DNA of 64,000 nucleotides, from positions 124,001-188,000 of the forward strand of contig MOWL01000090.1 in assembly GCA_002110485.1 (NCBI GenBank), given 5' to 3'. This document shows positions 1-12,204 of this stretch, in pieces. Within the stretch, counting starts at the first letter, position 1, and each line of letters opens with the position of its first letter. A program made the translations under genes and the position numbers. Source of the stretch: Emergomyces orientalis (taxonomy: Eukaryota > Ascomycota > Eurotiomycetes > Onygenales > Ajellomycetaceae). A model generated the notes under the pieces. That model searched no databases. It had not been told where the DNA came from and worked only from the letters and a program-made list of their open reading frames with translations.

Positions 1-517
1 GTTCGGTGGGCCTATCAATGCCGAGGCATCTCCCAATCCCGATATCAGAGCCGATTAAGCAGGAATATTTACCGCTTCCCGAGCATGCCTAGGTTTATCT
101 TCCATCCCTTTACGGAGTATAGATTAGAATGATAGATGATTGTTTAGGGAATACTAAATTGTGTTTGATATTGCCATTGGTTTTTGAACGAGAATTATGA
201 TTATGCTAATCCTCTGCTTCTATTGGGCATAGTGAAATCTATATTACTATGACTCTGAAAAGAGATTCTAGGCTGTGTGCTTGCATCTTCGCCGTCAAAA
301 TATCCTTCAGACGGCTAGAGTCGTGTCAAACAGCGCCGGAGATAAAGGACTAACTGACCGGTACTAGCAGGAGAGTTTTGAAATAAATAACCACCTTATA
401 CACAGAAACACACATTTCCAGCTTCCCCCTTCGTCGCGAAGTCGAATATCTAAGGCAGTGAACTCTCCCATTTCTCTACCTGAAATGGCAGACACAATTG
501 GTGTATTATCAAAGTAA
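1..517. other. Intergenic, 3' side of the BOR1-like gene
   Basis: I see no supportable gene here. The stretch is moderately AT-rich and lies downstream of the stop codon of the minus-strand transporter. Short open frames on the minus strand lack splice signals and any recognisable motif. Confidence 0.5.
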
Positions 518-2803
518 TCATCGATGCACACTCCCCGTCCGTTGTCTGGTGACGCCCCTCTTGCGCTCTTCGTATCTGCGCTCACGGCCATAATCCTCGA
601 CTTCAGCTCCCTGAGGCAAAATAGGCGCACCACCCAGGCTGGCCAGGACAACCTTGTTGTTCGCGGTGAGGTCATCCATCACCTCCAGTTCCTTTAGGGT
701 GAACCACTTTGGTAGCAGCATTGCACGCAGGGGTATTAGAAGGCAGATGAGTACGGGGAAACCTGTTGAAATATACAAATTAGTGTGCGAAGAATCTATT
801 GGAGGATGTCACCTCATTGGCGGAAAGCCACTTACCGATTGCCGCGATGGTCTGAGAAATGGCGACGCAGGATAACACCCCGAAGAGCTGAATGGCGACA
901 TATAGCGTTATTTTACGTCTCCTGACGGCGAGCATAGGTTCGTCCCGCTGAATAAACCTATTTTCCTTGAAAAGGAAAGTGAGCTTTTCCATAATACCGT
1001 TCGATTCAATTGAGCCCCACTGAAGAGAACATATTAGCAAAATGATATAATTTCCTTCGCAACAGAAGTAGAGACGATTAGGAAACAACTTACGCCAACT
1101 ACAAAGAAGACCCCAGCGAATACTGCCGCCGGCATCGTATGCAACACGACAAGTAACGGTCCAGTCATGGTTCCAATTAGAGCTAGGCCCATGAAAAAGT
1201 GAGAAACCCGCTGCTCGACAACAGCAGTAGCTTTTACGACGGGCCTCCGGACTTCCGCACCCTCACCCTCAGAGGTGGATATTATGACCATGTCAGTCTC
1301 ATAAATGGTTAAAGAATCAGTATGGACCGGTGCCTGTTTTATTATAATTATTTCCCGTTAGTAATATTAAGAAAAAATAACGCAGTGGGTTCAATTTGGT
1401 TCATGTGCATAGTTACCTGCGGCACAAGCCCGTTGGGCATTGGAAGACCCAAGATACCGGCAACGAAGGTTGTGCAACCAAGGAGGAAGAAATCCCAGTG
1501 AAAACCTCCTGGCTTTTTTAATGGGAACTGTCGAGATTGGGCAGTCAAGCTGCTCACGTTCTGTACGAAGTTAGAACACGACAATGACCATGATTAGGAC
1601 AAACATACATGATCATAGTAAAAGAGTAACATTGTTAAAAAGCCAAACGGGATAGCGACAAAGATCCATTTGAGGTCCAGCTCCCAGAAGTTTATGAGCC
1701 AATTACGGGGCTGCGTGGGATGAAACGCCTTTGTAATGGGCACCTTGCCGATATTCGCGGCTTTCAAACGGCCGGGGATATGCACGAAGCCAACCCAAAT
1801 TATTGTGCCGATCTGGAAAGAAGAATATCAGTAATTCGCTTCTATATCGATAATTAATAATAATATTAAGCAGGTGGTACATCAAGTTCTCACCGGGTAG
1901 GCATAGTCTGCCAAAAAGCCCCTGAAGGACGGTTTGAAAATCGTGCTCGATCCTAATTTCTCAAGCGCGTAGATGGTGGCAAAGTATAAGATGGCGACTG
2001 TGCAACTGAGGTATCCATCGGTGGCGCCTCGTGAAGAAAACTCGCTGACAAGCTCTTCGACGCCCTTGACTAAACGAGATGTCAATATATCATAGCATAA
2101 AATTTGAGAAGAGTAAACTAAGAAAAAGGAAATGAAGATTGCTAGCTTTCCATACTTATATAGATAATACCGACATACATCCCAAACGACTCACTGGAAA
2201 ATTCGGTTACGTAGCGCATATAATCGCAGGTATTCCAAATCGCCGCAATCCAATGGAATATAGCGGCCCAGATAGCAGTCCAGCACATGAACTGCGGGTA
2301 AATGGAGGCATCGTACTGGACGATGATGTCGTAGATGGTGTAGTTGAACAATGAAATCAATCCAGTAATGCCGACGATGGTAAGGGGCTGAGCACCCAGA
2401 ATACTAAACACCATCGCAGCTAGGGCAGATGCGAAGAGAGCTTCATTGACACCGAAGAATTCGCCGGTTCGACGATACATGTCTAAGGTGTAGGCCAGGG
2501 CGGGAAGGAGGCTGGTGGATTTGTTAGATAGATATATTTACGCGTCCCAAGAAAGGGAGGGGTGGTATACTTGACAAAATACATGCGTATGATACTAGCA
2601 ACAGTGCGATACGTAAAAGCATCTGTGATATCGCTCTTGTAGTAAGGTAGACGCCTTCGAATATCATGATACATGCCCCGTCCTGGTCTCATTGGGCGAA
2701 ATCTTCTCCAGCCTTTAAGGTTGTCATAGTTGTATACATCATGTGTCTTCTCCCGTGTTCGCTCATGGGTAGCTATAGACGACTGGTTCGAATTTGAAGA
2801 CAT
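518..2803 (-). CDS. BOR1: BOR1-type anion (borate/bicarbonate) transporter
   Basis: Membrane transporter of the HCO3-/anion-exchanger family (SLC4-like), as yeast Bor1 that exports borate. The N-terminus carries YHDIRRRLPYYKSDITDAF, followed by LPALAYTLDMYRRTGEFFG and the hydrophobic run SILGAQPLTIVGITGLI. Later exons carry GFVHIPGRLKAANIGKV and FHWDFFLLGCTTFVAGILGL. The C-terminus has KELEVMDDLTANN, close to the family's C-terminal signature. There are about eight exons. Intron 1 is 2512-2570 (59 nt, GTATAC...CAG) and restores the sequence FVNLLPALA, which supports the model. Later introns lie near 2090-2150, 1815-1880, 1590-1620, 1340-1440, 1030-1095 and 770-835. Start ATG at 2803, stop at 518-520. 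The family identification is firm; the substrate (borate or bicarbonate) is inferred from the family. Confidence 0.88.
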
Positions 2804-4049
2804 GACGGGGGAAGTGAGTTACAGGAATATTTAGTCCTTAAAAGCAACAAACGGAAAAGAAAAAAAGAAGAAACAGAAATCGAAGCAGAAAATGGGATGA
2901 GATGTGAGTAAAAAGCGTCAGAAATAATACCAACAGGGGAAATCAAAATGACGGCGACGACACCAGCGAAAATAGGTATGTGTGTCAGTCAAACAGCTCT
3001 AGGCCAGGAGCTGACAATTTAACACCACAATAAACAGGCCAAAGGGCCTACACCCGTAATTAAGGCTTCGGGCGATGGCAGGAGACAGGGCAACGGGATA
3101 CGATTGGAAGGGAATACCTGCCGGGAATCTAGTAAGTATGTAATAGTTTTCTATAATCGTCCACGAATCCTTCCAGCCTACTTACAAAAGCAAGGGGATC
3201 TGAGTCAAAAATGCGTTTAAACTAGGTAAAGTCTAAGGCAAATTGATACTTGTATGAATATGCACATAAAGCTGGGTTAGAGAACTGAAAGGCCGGCAAC
3301 AAGCCAAAGTCTGGGTAAAAAGGCAGCCCATAGCTACGGGTATCATTAAGCAGAAATGTATCTTGGGACGGCATTGATGGTGATCTATAGTCCACGGAAC
3401 ATTTGAAATATCCAAGAATATCGAATATCCGGTATCCATCCATGGGCGGATGTTTGATATCTCGTCCAGAGGTTGTGTGGGAGTGGCGGAGAGCGGAGAG
3501 CGGAGAGCACATCACTGCCAATTTCCCGATTGGCTGGAACTCACCCAGCATTGTCTGCTCAAGCAGAAAATGTGGATGACTAAGCAGGAATTTGGCCAGA
3601 CTGACGTCATCCATAACCTAACACACTAGCCCAATACGGTTAGTAGCTCACTCCACCTGCCGTGGCTGGTGCCCCACCGTAGGGTTTCCAATTTGCTTAT
3701 TTAGCGCCAACCCCCCTGAACTGCGTAATAGAGCCGAAAAGGGTAACCCCAACCATCCAACCTCGAACCTCCTCATCCTTTCTTTTTGTTGCATCCTGGA
3801 TGTACCAACTATACCTTAGATAGTTACTAGGCAGATACTTGGGTATATATATTAGATATTTTATTTAGATATTCAGCAGACGAACTGATTGTTCAACAGA
3901 TGAGGACCTGAGAGACTAGCGAGCTCGATACCTATCTCTTCTCCTCCCCAGCACCTTCTCCTCGCTGAATACGGTTTACTTTTTTCTCACGGATTCCTTA
4001 TCCCCCTACTGTCCATGCACTTATAATTGCCTCGCAATTACTAGTGGAG
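2804..4049. other. Intergenic region between BOR1-like and SET genes
   Basis: This is the shared 5' region of two divergent genes. It holds a short tandem direct repeat of an 8-mer (GGAGAGC-type units) at about 3488-3508. A 130-codon minus-strand frame at 3222-3614 has no recognisable domain, so I do not call it as a gene. The last 250 bases before the SET gene are CT-rich, as is common in fungal promoters. Confidence 0.4.
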
Positions 4050-6350
4050 ATGGATCATATATTTCCATCGCTGGCTGATCACCCCCAGCTCCAAGAGCTC
4101 CGCCGGCTACTGGGGAATAATACAGTGGGCGGGCTAGACACTGCCCCATCCCAGACTCCCGCCGCTTCAAATGTGTTTCTGAGGATTGAAGGCAGCTTAT
4201 GCACATCCCCAGATGCTACAATATCGTCCAATGCTGATTCTATACGCGATAAGAAATTACTCTTGGTGAGAAACGTGGCCATGTCCATTTCTGTTTAGCT
4301 ACTTTCATCGTGTAACCCGCTGCCTGTGGAAACTTAAAAATAACAATGTCCTAGGGATACATCGATCTGGGCAGCCGAGTTACCACAGACTCTCAACGGC
4401 AATCTCAACTAGTAAACGACACGGTGAGAAAGGGTTGACCGCGTTGGTTTGTTAAATTTGTGAAATCTAATAGACTCAAAAGATCCAACACGAGACATCT
4501 ACCTCTCCCGATTCACTTCCCAATCACCCCCTAACCCCAGAATCTTCTTCACACCTAGAAAGTGATGAAGATGAGATTCGCAAACGACGAAAAGTTGTCG
4601 GAGGTCTGCGGCTCCGTAGCGAAATGGGCTCTATCACACCTTCTACGTGTGTCAACGCACATCGTATTGTTGGCGAACACCCCTCTAACAAAGGCAGCTC
4701 AACAATCTCTTCGCGACAAGTTCACGGCGATACTCGATTCCCCCAACGAAAACTGCCTCAAGAATCTGCCATTCCAGTGCTAGAACCGACATCTGGCGAA
4801 AAGCTGATACGTGGAATATGGCGACAGATATTTTCAGGTGTCCAGCTATCGCTAACTGAACCAGCATGTCCTTCCGTTCCGGTGTTATATCACAGTACTA
4901 TATAATTTAGACTACATACTAATCGCAAGCAGGCTCGAGACTCTACTATCAATGTGCATGGTGGTGTCGTGGACCGAGAAGTGAGCCCAACCAGTACTGT
5001 AAAATATGTATGGAGAAATGTTAATTGATCTTTTCAGGCATTCCGCACGATCAACGCCGTCTGCTTGAAATATTCAAGCCTCAGCCAATCAGCGCGAACG
5101 TTGGAGATGATTGTTCAGGCGTATTGGGTCGAGTGCTATGAAGCGCGAATAACTGCGCTCAAATTTGAAAGGCCATCGAAATCCGCTACTGAGATTCGCA
5201 TGGATGCCATCAAAGAAGCATGTTCGACTCTCCAATGGAAGGAGAAGGAATTGAGAAATAAACTGTAGGAAAAGATTTTCTTTTTGAACCCCTTAGCTCG
5301 AATATTTAATGTCTAATCTCAATGTGCAGGGCAATATGGCGCGGCTACAGGGAGATCAAAGAAGCCGGAGGCTGGGCCAGTTTGGCATTTGCTAGCTCGG
5401 GCATCTACAGGTTCTGCAAGTATCGCACCGGATTTGACGATGCATTTATTTCCCGACTGCAGCAGTTACGGCACAGTTTTGAGTTAGCAGCAGACACGCT
5501 CCACCCCGAGTGGCGTCAACTTCTCGAAGTCATCGGCCACCAGTCACCACCACGCTATACCGGCCACCCCCATGAATGGGTGGTGTCTGAAAAGGGAACA
5601 GCAGCCTTACCTCTCTCTGCAACTTATCCCCATATCCCAGGAGATTTCACTTATCAACTCATCGAGGAGTCCGTATGGGATAGAGATATCTTTGGCACGG
5701 AGGACCCGCGACGAGTACTTGATATGGATCCACATACTTGCCGTGAATGCCGCCAGTATCAATCTGACAATGTGCAGTTCAACCGTTGCACGTGCTTTCC
5801 ATCCTTATATGGCAACCCCAGATCTCCTCCGCCGTTACAGCTTTTCCAAACCACAAATGGTAGAAATAATGGCGTGGTAACGCGCTGTGTACGAAACATG
5901 TCCCTTTTTGAGCCATTGGCGTTTCTTCTGTTAATTCGTCTGACTAGGATCTTGAACGAGGCACTGCCATTGGCGAATTCGTGGGCTGTATTACGACTGG
6001 GATTGAAGGCATGGACGTGATGGTTGCAGGTTCACAAGAGAAGCAGTATCAAATATATCAAGGCAAAATGGGTTTGTTTGCATTTTGTCATCCTTCCTGG
6101 TGGATATTGACTAAATCTTTTCTCAGGCAATTTTACGAGATTCGTCAACCACTCTTGCCGCCCCAATTGCCAGTTTCAAAGATTCTACTGGCTAGGCATT
6201 GAAAGGATTATTATTGTTTCTCGGGGTATTTCCGCTGGTACTGAGCTTACTGTCGACTACTCTAACCATTACTGGGAGCAGCTTGACAAGAAATGCCTGT
6301 GTGGCGAAGCTTGTTGTCGCTACTCTAGATCAGACTGGGGATCAGTTTAA
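4050..6350 (+). CDS. SET-domain (pre-SET Cys-rich) methyltransferase, spliced
   Basis: Predicted protein-lysine methyltransferase, probably acting on histones. Exons 1-3 are 4050-4265, 4355-4423 and from 4474; further introns lie near 4890-4930, 4980-5040 and 5265-5330. The last two introns are 5889-5947 and 6072-6126. Exon 3 has a basic stretch (DEIRKRRK) that may be a nuclear signal. The middle has a cysteine cluster (HTCRECRQYQSDNVQFNRC, then CTC), like a reduced pre-SET region. The SET core follows: ERGTAIGEFVG, then FTRFVNHSCRPNC (the NHSCxPN cofactor-binding motif), then ELTVDYS, then a post-SET CLCGEACCR. ATG 4050 is chosen because it opens the frame that splices at GTGAGA (4266). Stop TAA 6348-6350. 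The exact target is unknown. It is convergent with the arrestin-like gene, 140 bases apart. Confidence 0.85.
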
Positions 6351-6490
6351 GACCCTTTTTTTTCTGTTTAACTTAAATCGTTATCATGACATTACCTATC
6401 CACTGGAACCTACTTCCCAATACATACATAAAGCGCCCGCCATGTACTGTATAGGAAAAACTATGAGCATTCATGATCGTTCCCGAAAAA

Positions 6491-8159
6491 TTACCGAACA
6501 TAAACTGGTGCCTGTTCATTTTCTGCGACTACGGCAACGGTGGTAGTTCGCGGTACACTTTGCGAGGTCAGTGTTTCATTAGACAATGCAGTCTCAAAGT
6601 TTGTCAATCCGTCTTCATTCCGCAACGGATCTTGCCCGTCCGCCTGATAAATGATCTGGAGTGGTACGTCCAATTCCAACGCCCCATGGTAAACCCCCTC
6701 CAGATGCAGGGCTATGCGAACGCTGTACCGTCGCGATACCAGCGCCGAGCTAAACGTGGGAACTGGACATTTACCATCCGCATATGTGAAAATGAGAGTT
6801 TTTTTTGTTTCCCATATCCGTTTCTCTGGAGCTTTTGTGCGGAAAAAATGGAAACAGGTATCAGCAAGCTGTTTAGTTGAAGCATTTACTCCTCGGAAAA
6901 AAGGGGGGAAACAACATGGGCTATATTTACCTGAACGCTCCCCATGCTCATCTTTCCATCTACTTCTCACCCACGGCGAAAACTTCATCTTCCGCGACTG
7001 CTCGTTGATAATCCTCGTATCCTTCGCCATATACGGCGACATCAAGACGTCATGTGTAGCCGGCAACCGTCGTTGGGGCGCAACAGAAATGAACGTCATC
7101 TGCTTCAGTTTTAAAGAAACCACACCAAAATCTGGAGTCGGTGGCGTCGACTCACACTTGCTCCTCCCCGCTCGTGACTCGCGAAACCTCAGTGCCAAAT
7201 GGATGGCAGTTGACGCCCCACTCTTTTTCCTACTCATCTCAAGCGGCGCCGGCTCCATAGTTTCTACAGACAATCGCCCCAGATATCGAAATAGCGTAGT
7301 AGTCCTAAGTACAGTGGATCGCGATAGTGCATAATCACCAGGGAAATCTGCCGTACACGATGGCGGCTGCGGCTCCTGCGTGGGAAACAGCATGACGTGC
7401 CGGAACGTCCCCGTCATCGGCCTACCGTTGCGCATGCTATACGCTTGCAGGGTATATGTGATTCTGCAATCGCCACGAAGGCTATTCTGTTCGGTCGATG
7501 AGGGCAGGATGCTGCCGACATTGATGCAGAGCGAGGGGGGAAGCGGGTGGACCATGTCTGTGGACGACGCGCCGCCGCTTTTTGGGATGAGGATGTGGCT
7601 GGGGATGGTGAAGTGGAATGGGAATCTTACTGTTCCTTGGTCATCTGGTTGTTGGTTTCTTCTCTGGAGCGAGGTTTGCATGTGGATGAGCTTTTTATGT
7701 GAAAGTCAGTCACCCACTGTTATGATAGTGAATAATAATTCGGATTAAGGGGGGGTGGGGGGGGGTGAATTGGGTTACCTTCTGTTTCATTTCCATGCGG
7801 CTGGCCTGTGCAGACGGCCATGTCGCTGTACCGAGGGAGTTGTGTATCGCGCCTGATTTCATGCATTAAACTCAGCACTATCCAGCTCTTGCGCCGCGCG
7901 AGAAACTGAAAAAATCAGGAAAAGAAAACAACAAACCCTCTAGAATAACCATCACGGAATCAAACTGTGCACTTTCGCTGTTGTAAATGACGACCTTCCC
8001 CGCCACGCCATTGTCGTTGAGGAATATGGAGCCGTGGGGATTCTGGGAACCTGATATCGGTAGGTTTCTATTAATGCCTCCGATCCTATCAATAGAAGTG
8101 AGCAATCGGGGAAAGGTTCTCTTACTGGCAAGCTGTATACTGATGTTGATTTTCGGCAT
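6491..8159 (-). CDS. Arrestin-like (alpha-arrestin fold) protein, spliced
   Basis: Likely adaptor of the fungal arrestin family, which links membrane cargo to ubiquitin ligases. Four exons: from ATG 8159 (MPKINISIQ..., beta-rich); a second exon giving AIHNSLGTATWPSAQ; a third from about 7692 with RFPFHFTIPSHILIPKSGG, typical of the hydrophobic strand pair of an arrestin N domain; and a last exon with SRRYSVRIALHLEG followed by LELDVPLQIIY, the arrestin C-domain ending. The first intron is about 80 nt if the acceptor GAAATCAG is used; a nearer acceptor gives an early stop, so the longer intron is preferred. Stop TAA 6491-6493. I see no obvious PPxY motif in the part read. The family assignment comes from the strand pattern and motif order, not a strict signature. 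Confidence 0.72.
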
Positions 8160-9710
8160 CGGATATGTTATATTATTTTGGCGCTTTTATTTATGAAAAA
8201 AACGAGTTGGGGCACTGGTACCCAACCCAGACCAGCCCAGGATGATGAGGTTTGTAGTGCAGAGTAAAATTTACTCTCAAAACTTATAAATCGAAGGGAA
8301 CGGGTATGTGTAGTAGTACTATGTGTATGGGTAGATATTTATTGAAGTTGCAAGACAAAAAAATATTAAGGTTGCTCATAGAACGATTTTGGGGAGCGGT
8401 ATGAAAAGGTTGCCAGCATATGCAGCTCTCTATATATACTTCAACATCGACAGCAATAAAGTGTAAAAAATATCGGCACCGTATCCGAATAAATAACAGC
8501 ATTGGCAAAATTTATGGCTTGATCGGTTTTTGTCCTGCTGATTACCATGTCATTTTGTATGTTTATTACTATACCATGTTAGTTAGTTATTATTATTCAC
8601 TGGCTATGGTTTTTTTCCCTTTCCCTTCCAAAAAGCAAGCAAGAAACCTTGGTAGACAGGTAATCCAAGTACGCCAGTAACTTAATCCTGGAACCAACGG
8701 AATCTCACTTAAAATATTCAAGCAGCCATCCGAACCGAATCCTAAAATATGGCTTCCCGGGAAAAGGGTGCCCTTTTTAAAATGAATTGGGCATACTGGG
8801 ATACACCATTCAGTTTTGACGTAGAACGCATACAGCGGTGTACAGTTACCGGTGGATCTATTTGGTAAACATGATGACAGATGGTGGATCAAAGTCCTGC
8901 CAGAAATCCTTAACTACCTCGGAATTTCTCCGGTATTCTTGATGTATATACGGAGTACTTTTTCGCCCATTTTCCTCATTATTTCCTCATTATTCCCTAG
9001 GGCATTTCTTCATTCACACGTATTGGCCCCTGTCACTCACGATGATCCCGCAGAGCTAAAATCATCTCCCGCCACTGGGCTCTCTTTGAATCCATGGACC
9101 AGGGATATGGATCAGGGATGAGATCTCGCGCCAAACTTATTTGGCTATTTTCCCTTCTTCCCTCCTCCCCCTCCTCTTTCAACGCCATTCGATCCATACC
9201 AATCTATCTGTATCCTTTGTATTCAGCCACTGGCACGCGTAAAATTGTTTGCTTGGGTCAGTGAGGGGGGGCAAGAAAGCTCTCCCCGCTCCTTGAAAAC
9301 TTTTCTTCATCCCCCACCCCCGCTCGGCTGGCGGCTGGCAAAACAGCAAGCAACTGATTTTCATAGTCCCACATCTCTTAATTATTTAAATCTGATCCGT
9401 GGTGTGGAGAGTTTGATACCGCGTTATGCGACCTGAGCAAACTGGTTCGCCTCCTCGCTTAGCAGCGTTTAATTTTGGGGGTGGGGTTAGAACTGGCCAT
9501 GGAATATTCAAACGGTTTGAATTTGCTGCGATGAAATCAACCACTAGTTATCGAAGACCTCCATGTCAATCCAAAATTTCCTAGGAAAAAAAAAATTAAT
9601 AATAATAATCTTTCACTTCAGTCTTAGCATAATTACTCCAACCGAGTAATCTTTGTCAGAGTAATATATATAAATTTTTATTTTTTTTTTGCTAAATATC
9701 GCGCTTTCCC
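8160..9710. other. Gene-poor intergenic stretch
   Basis: No coding region can be supported here. It is AT-rich with homopolymer runs and lies between the arrestin-like gene start and the U6 snRNA promoter elements. Confidence 0.45.
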
Positions 9711-9724
9711 GTTTCGAACCCGTG
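9711..9724 (-). promoter_or_regulatory. RNA polymerase III B-box downstream of U6
   Basis: On the minus strand this reads CACGGGTTCGAAAC, a good match to the TFIIIC B-box consensus (GGTTCGANNCC). It lies about 120 bases beyond the U6 terminator. This is the same arrangement as yeast SNR6, whose B-block sits about 120 bp downstream of the T-run. No tRNA body surrounds it. Confidence 0.7.
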
Positions 9725-9845
9725 ACACTACTTGTGGGCGGCCTCCCCCTCAATTCTCTCGTAAACTATCGAAAGATCCAACTGCTAAAAAAAAGGGCAA
9801 ATGGGCGATATCATCACCCAAAACACGTCGGTAAGGAAAAAAAAA

Positions 9846-9945
9846 AAACTTGTAGCTTCTCTTTGATTGAGCGTGTCATCCTTAGTGCAGGGGCCATGCT
9901 AATCTTCTCTGTATCGTTTCTATGTGACCAAATGCCCGAAGGCAC
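9846..9945 (-). ncRNA. U6: U6 spliceosomal snRNA gene
   Basis: The minus strand reads a 5' stem-loop GTGCCTTCGGGCATTTGGTC, then AAACGATACAGAGAAGATTA with the invariant ACAGAGA box, then AGCATGGCCCCTGC. Next comes the U2/U4-pairing region AAGGATGACACGC, and the gene ends in a run of about ten T residues (A run at 9838-9848 on the plus strand). The ACAGAGA box base-pairs with the 5' splice site, and the following segment forms the catalytic U6 internal stem-loop. The 5' end at 9945 is placed at the first base of the 5' stem. Unlike some fungal U6 genes, no intron interrupts the catalytic core. Length is about 100 nt, as expected. Confidence 0.95.
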
Positions 9946-9963
9946 TATTTGGTATGTTATTGT

Positions 9964-9975
9964 GAATTATATAGC
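9964..9975 (-). promoter_or_regulatory. TATA box of the U6 gene
   Basis: CTATATAATT on the minus strand lies about 28 bases upstream of the U6 5' end. This is the position of the TATA element that fixes polymerase III initiation in yeast-type U6 genes. Confidence 0.7.
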
Positions 9976-9984
9976 CGTCTTTAT

Positions 9985-12204
9985 TAGTCAGCGTTCTGAT
10001 GTAGCAATTTCGGTTCTACACTGCCAGCCAATAAAACGGCCCAAAACCCTATCAAAAAAAGTTTGCAGAGGCCATCCTTGGGTGGTTACTCAAACCAGTT
10101 TGATATATAATCGAGCGAAGGAAGACGACGGGGCTATTCTGGAAACATTAAAAGCAGCCGATAATTACTAATTAAACGGCAAGAAGGTTGATGATGAGTA
10201 TAATGAGGCAGATTTAAACGGGGATTATTATAAATTTTTTTTTTTTTTTTTTTTTTCATTGCAACATTATATACACACTTCGGCGAGGGCCCAACTTCGA
10301 AGACATGCGCACACCATATTGATACACACATACTACAAATCTATATCTTGAGTGTGGGATTTTATTCATACCTCTCAAGCCCTTACAATCTAATTATCCC
10401 TAACCTATCCTCATTCCGGATGTTAATCTCCACTGCAATGTTCTCCAGGTCTGTCCACCAAGCTTGAGCGCAATCTCACTGTGGCAAAGAATAAGAATGA
10501 TCCAACACCTCCCAACCGTGCATCATGCTGGGCGGTGCGTAGGTGCCCCAAACCGCAGCGAAAGAATGAGGATGAATTTGATAATAAAAGCCATAGGGTA
10601 TTGTTCCCCTACCTATTTTTATGAGCCCAGACAAACCCCACCGTTTCAAGGTCCGCCGGGCCATAACTTTTTCGCAGTATGGAAAGTTGTTTTGTTTAGG
10701 AATAAAGTCAGGCTTGACAATATTTATCAAGATAGGCACCTCGAAAAAAAAGTGCGGAAGTTGAATCTGGAGTCGCAGGCGATGTTACCCTATTGAGTAA
10801 ATCACCTATTCCAAGGAGGCTGTGGTCTTCTCGCCGGCGATAAAACCTTGTATATTGTCTCTCAATAATGCAGAAAATTTCTGGAAATATTCTGTGAGGT
10901 CGTCTAAAAAATGCGTTATCTTCGGGGAGTAGGGCGTCCAAAATAAGAATATCTTCGGCGGTCGGGTCATAATGTTCGACGTTTTCGATTCCTTTATTAT
11001 GATGTTCAGTGGGTTCCGGCCCGGCTTTCTGTCGTTTTCGTTTGGAGAAACGTAACGTAAAATATGTAACGGTGAAAATCTTCCGGGGAAATAGCGGTAC
11101 ACGACAAGTCGTCCAATTTATTAAATCAGAGTCTTATGCCTGTCTAGATTTGACAGGTATAAACGAAACTGTGTGATAAGGGTATATCCGTTGTAAGCTA
11201 CGCAGGTAAGGGCCAAATTACCGCCCGTGAAATACTCGACTGGTGGGCCGGGCCCTCATCCGAAAGCCCTTACTGCAATCCGCAACATTGCAAAGCTATT
11301 TGAGTAGCTAGCTATCTATGGGTAGATAGAAATACGTTAATATCGTATTTTATCTTATATAATTCGGCCTAATGGGAATTTCTAGCGTTTTAATAGTTAT
11401 ATATATATATATATATATATTGAATAGTGGAAGCTATAAAGGCCATGAAAATTGAAAAAAAAAAAAAAAAAAAAAGGAAATGCTAAACCATCGCGGATGT
11501 TCCATAGGGTTTGTCTGGGGTTATTCTCAGATATTTGAGGGGGAAAAATGGAGAAGGGGGAAAGGAGAAAGAGGAAGAAGGGAGGGCATATTAAGTAGCA
11601 CACGGTTATTCTGCGGTAGAACCTCAGTGACGAAAAGGACTCCTGTAGATCCGTAGAGTATAGCTGGTCACAGTGGCATTCATCCACTACGGTTGGTATT
11701 CGTGTGAGCGAAACGGCTACGAAAAAAGTTGATTAAGCCATATATCGCGGTGGAAGACGCCATTTGGTATGAACATATGCCATTCTCCCCAGGAGGATAG
11801 TTCACTGAGCCCTATTAAGATAGTAGAGATGATGTCAGTGACGAGAATTCAGTGAAATCAGTCCTCATAATATGTGAGGACGTTGATGCATTGAATAGCA
11901 TGATGTTGAGGTACAAAAACGGGATGGATGTAGGAGAACTAGAAGGTTTACTTGTGGAGGGGCGCTAGTCTTGACGTGGATTGAAATCTTGGCATTACTG
12001 GGATTGTTTTCCGTTGGGTGAGGCATCAATTTTGTATTTTTTTTTTTTTTTTTGGCAAAAGTAAGATAAGGAAAAGACTCCAGTGAATGAACTATTCCCC
12101 AATTACCCTTCTCAAATACTTAATTCTTAATATCACACCCTGATCCCCATGAAAATAAACTTCAACAAAAAGAACACCGAAAACGACAGAAAGAAGCGGG
12201 GAAA
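9985..12204. other. Gene-poor, AT-rich intergenic stretch
   Basis: About 2.2 kb without a gene I can support. It contains a T-run at 10235-10256, an (AT)n microsatellite at about 11399-11422, an A-run at 11455-11475 and a T-run at 12037-12053. Overlapping frames of 75-110 codons at 10464-11102 on both strands lack domains or splice support. They could be remnants of an old gene, but I cannot show it. Confidence 0.4.
11399..11422. repeat. (AT)n microsatellite
   Basis: About twelve AT dinucleotides in a row in noncoding DNA, followed 30 bases later by a 21-base A-run. Confidence 0.85.

Noticed and set aside
3222..3614. 130-codon minus-strand frame
   Set aside because: It has no recognisable domain, and the tandem GGAGAGC repeat accounts for part of it; not enough for a gene call.
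9707..9724. Part of a tRNA gene (GTTCGAAAC arm)
   Set aside because: There is no A-box, anticodon arm or acceptor stem around it; distance and orientation fit the U6 B-box.
9689..10171. 160-codon plus-strand frame
   Set aside because: It runs antisense across the U6 snRNA gene, its TATA box and the B-box; its protein sequence is a by-product of those elements and homopolymers.
10464..11102. Overlapping frames of 75-110 codons on both strands
   Set aside because: They conflict with one another, lack motifs and splice signals, and sit in AT-rich DNA with homopolymers.
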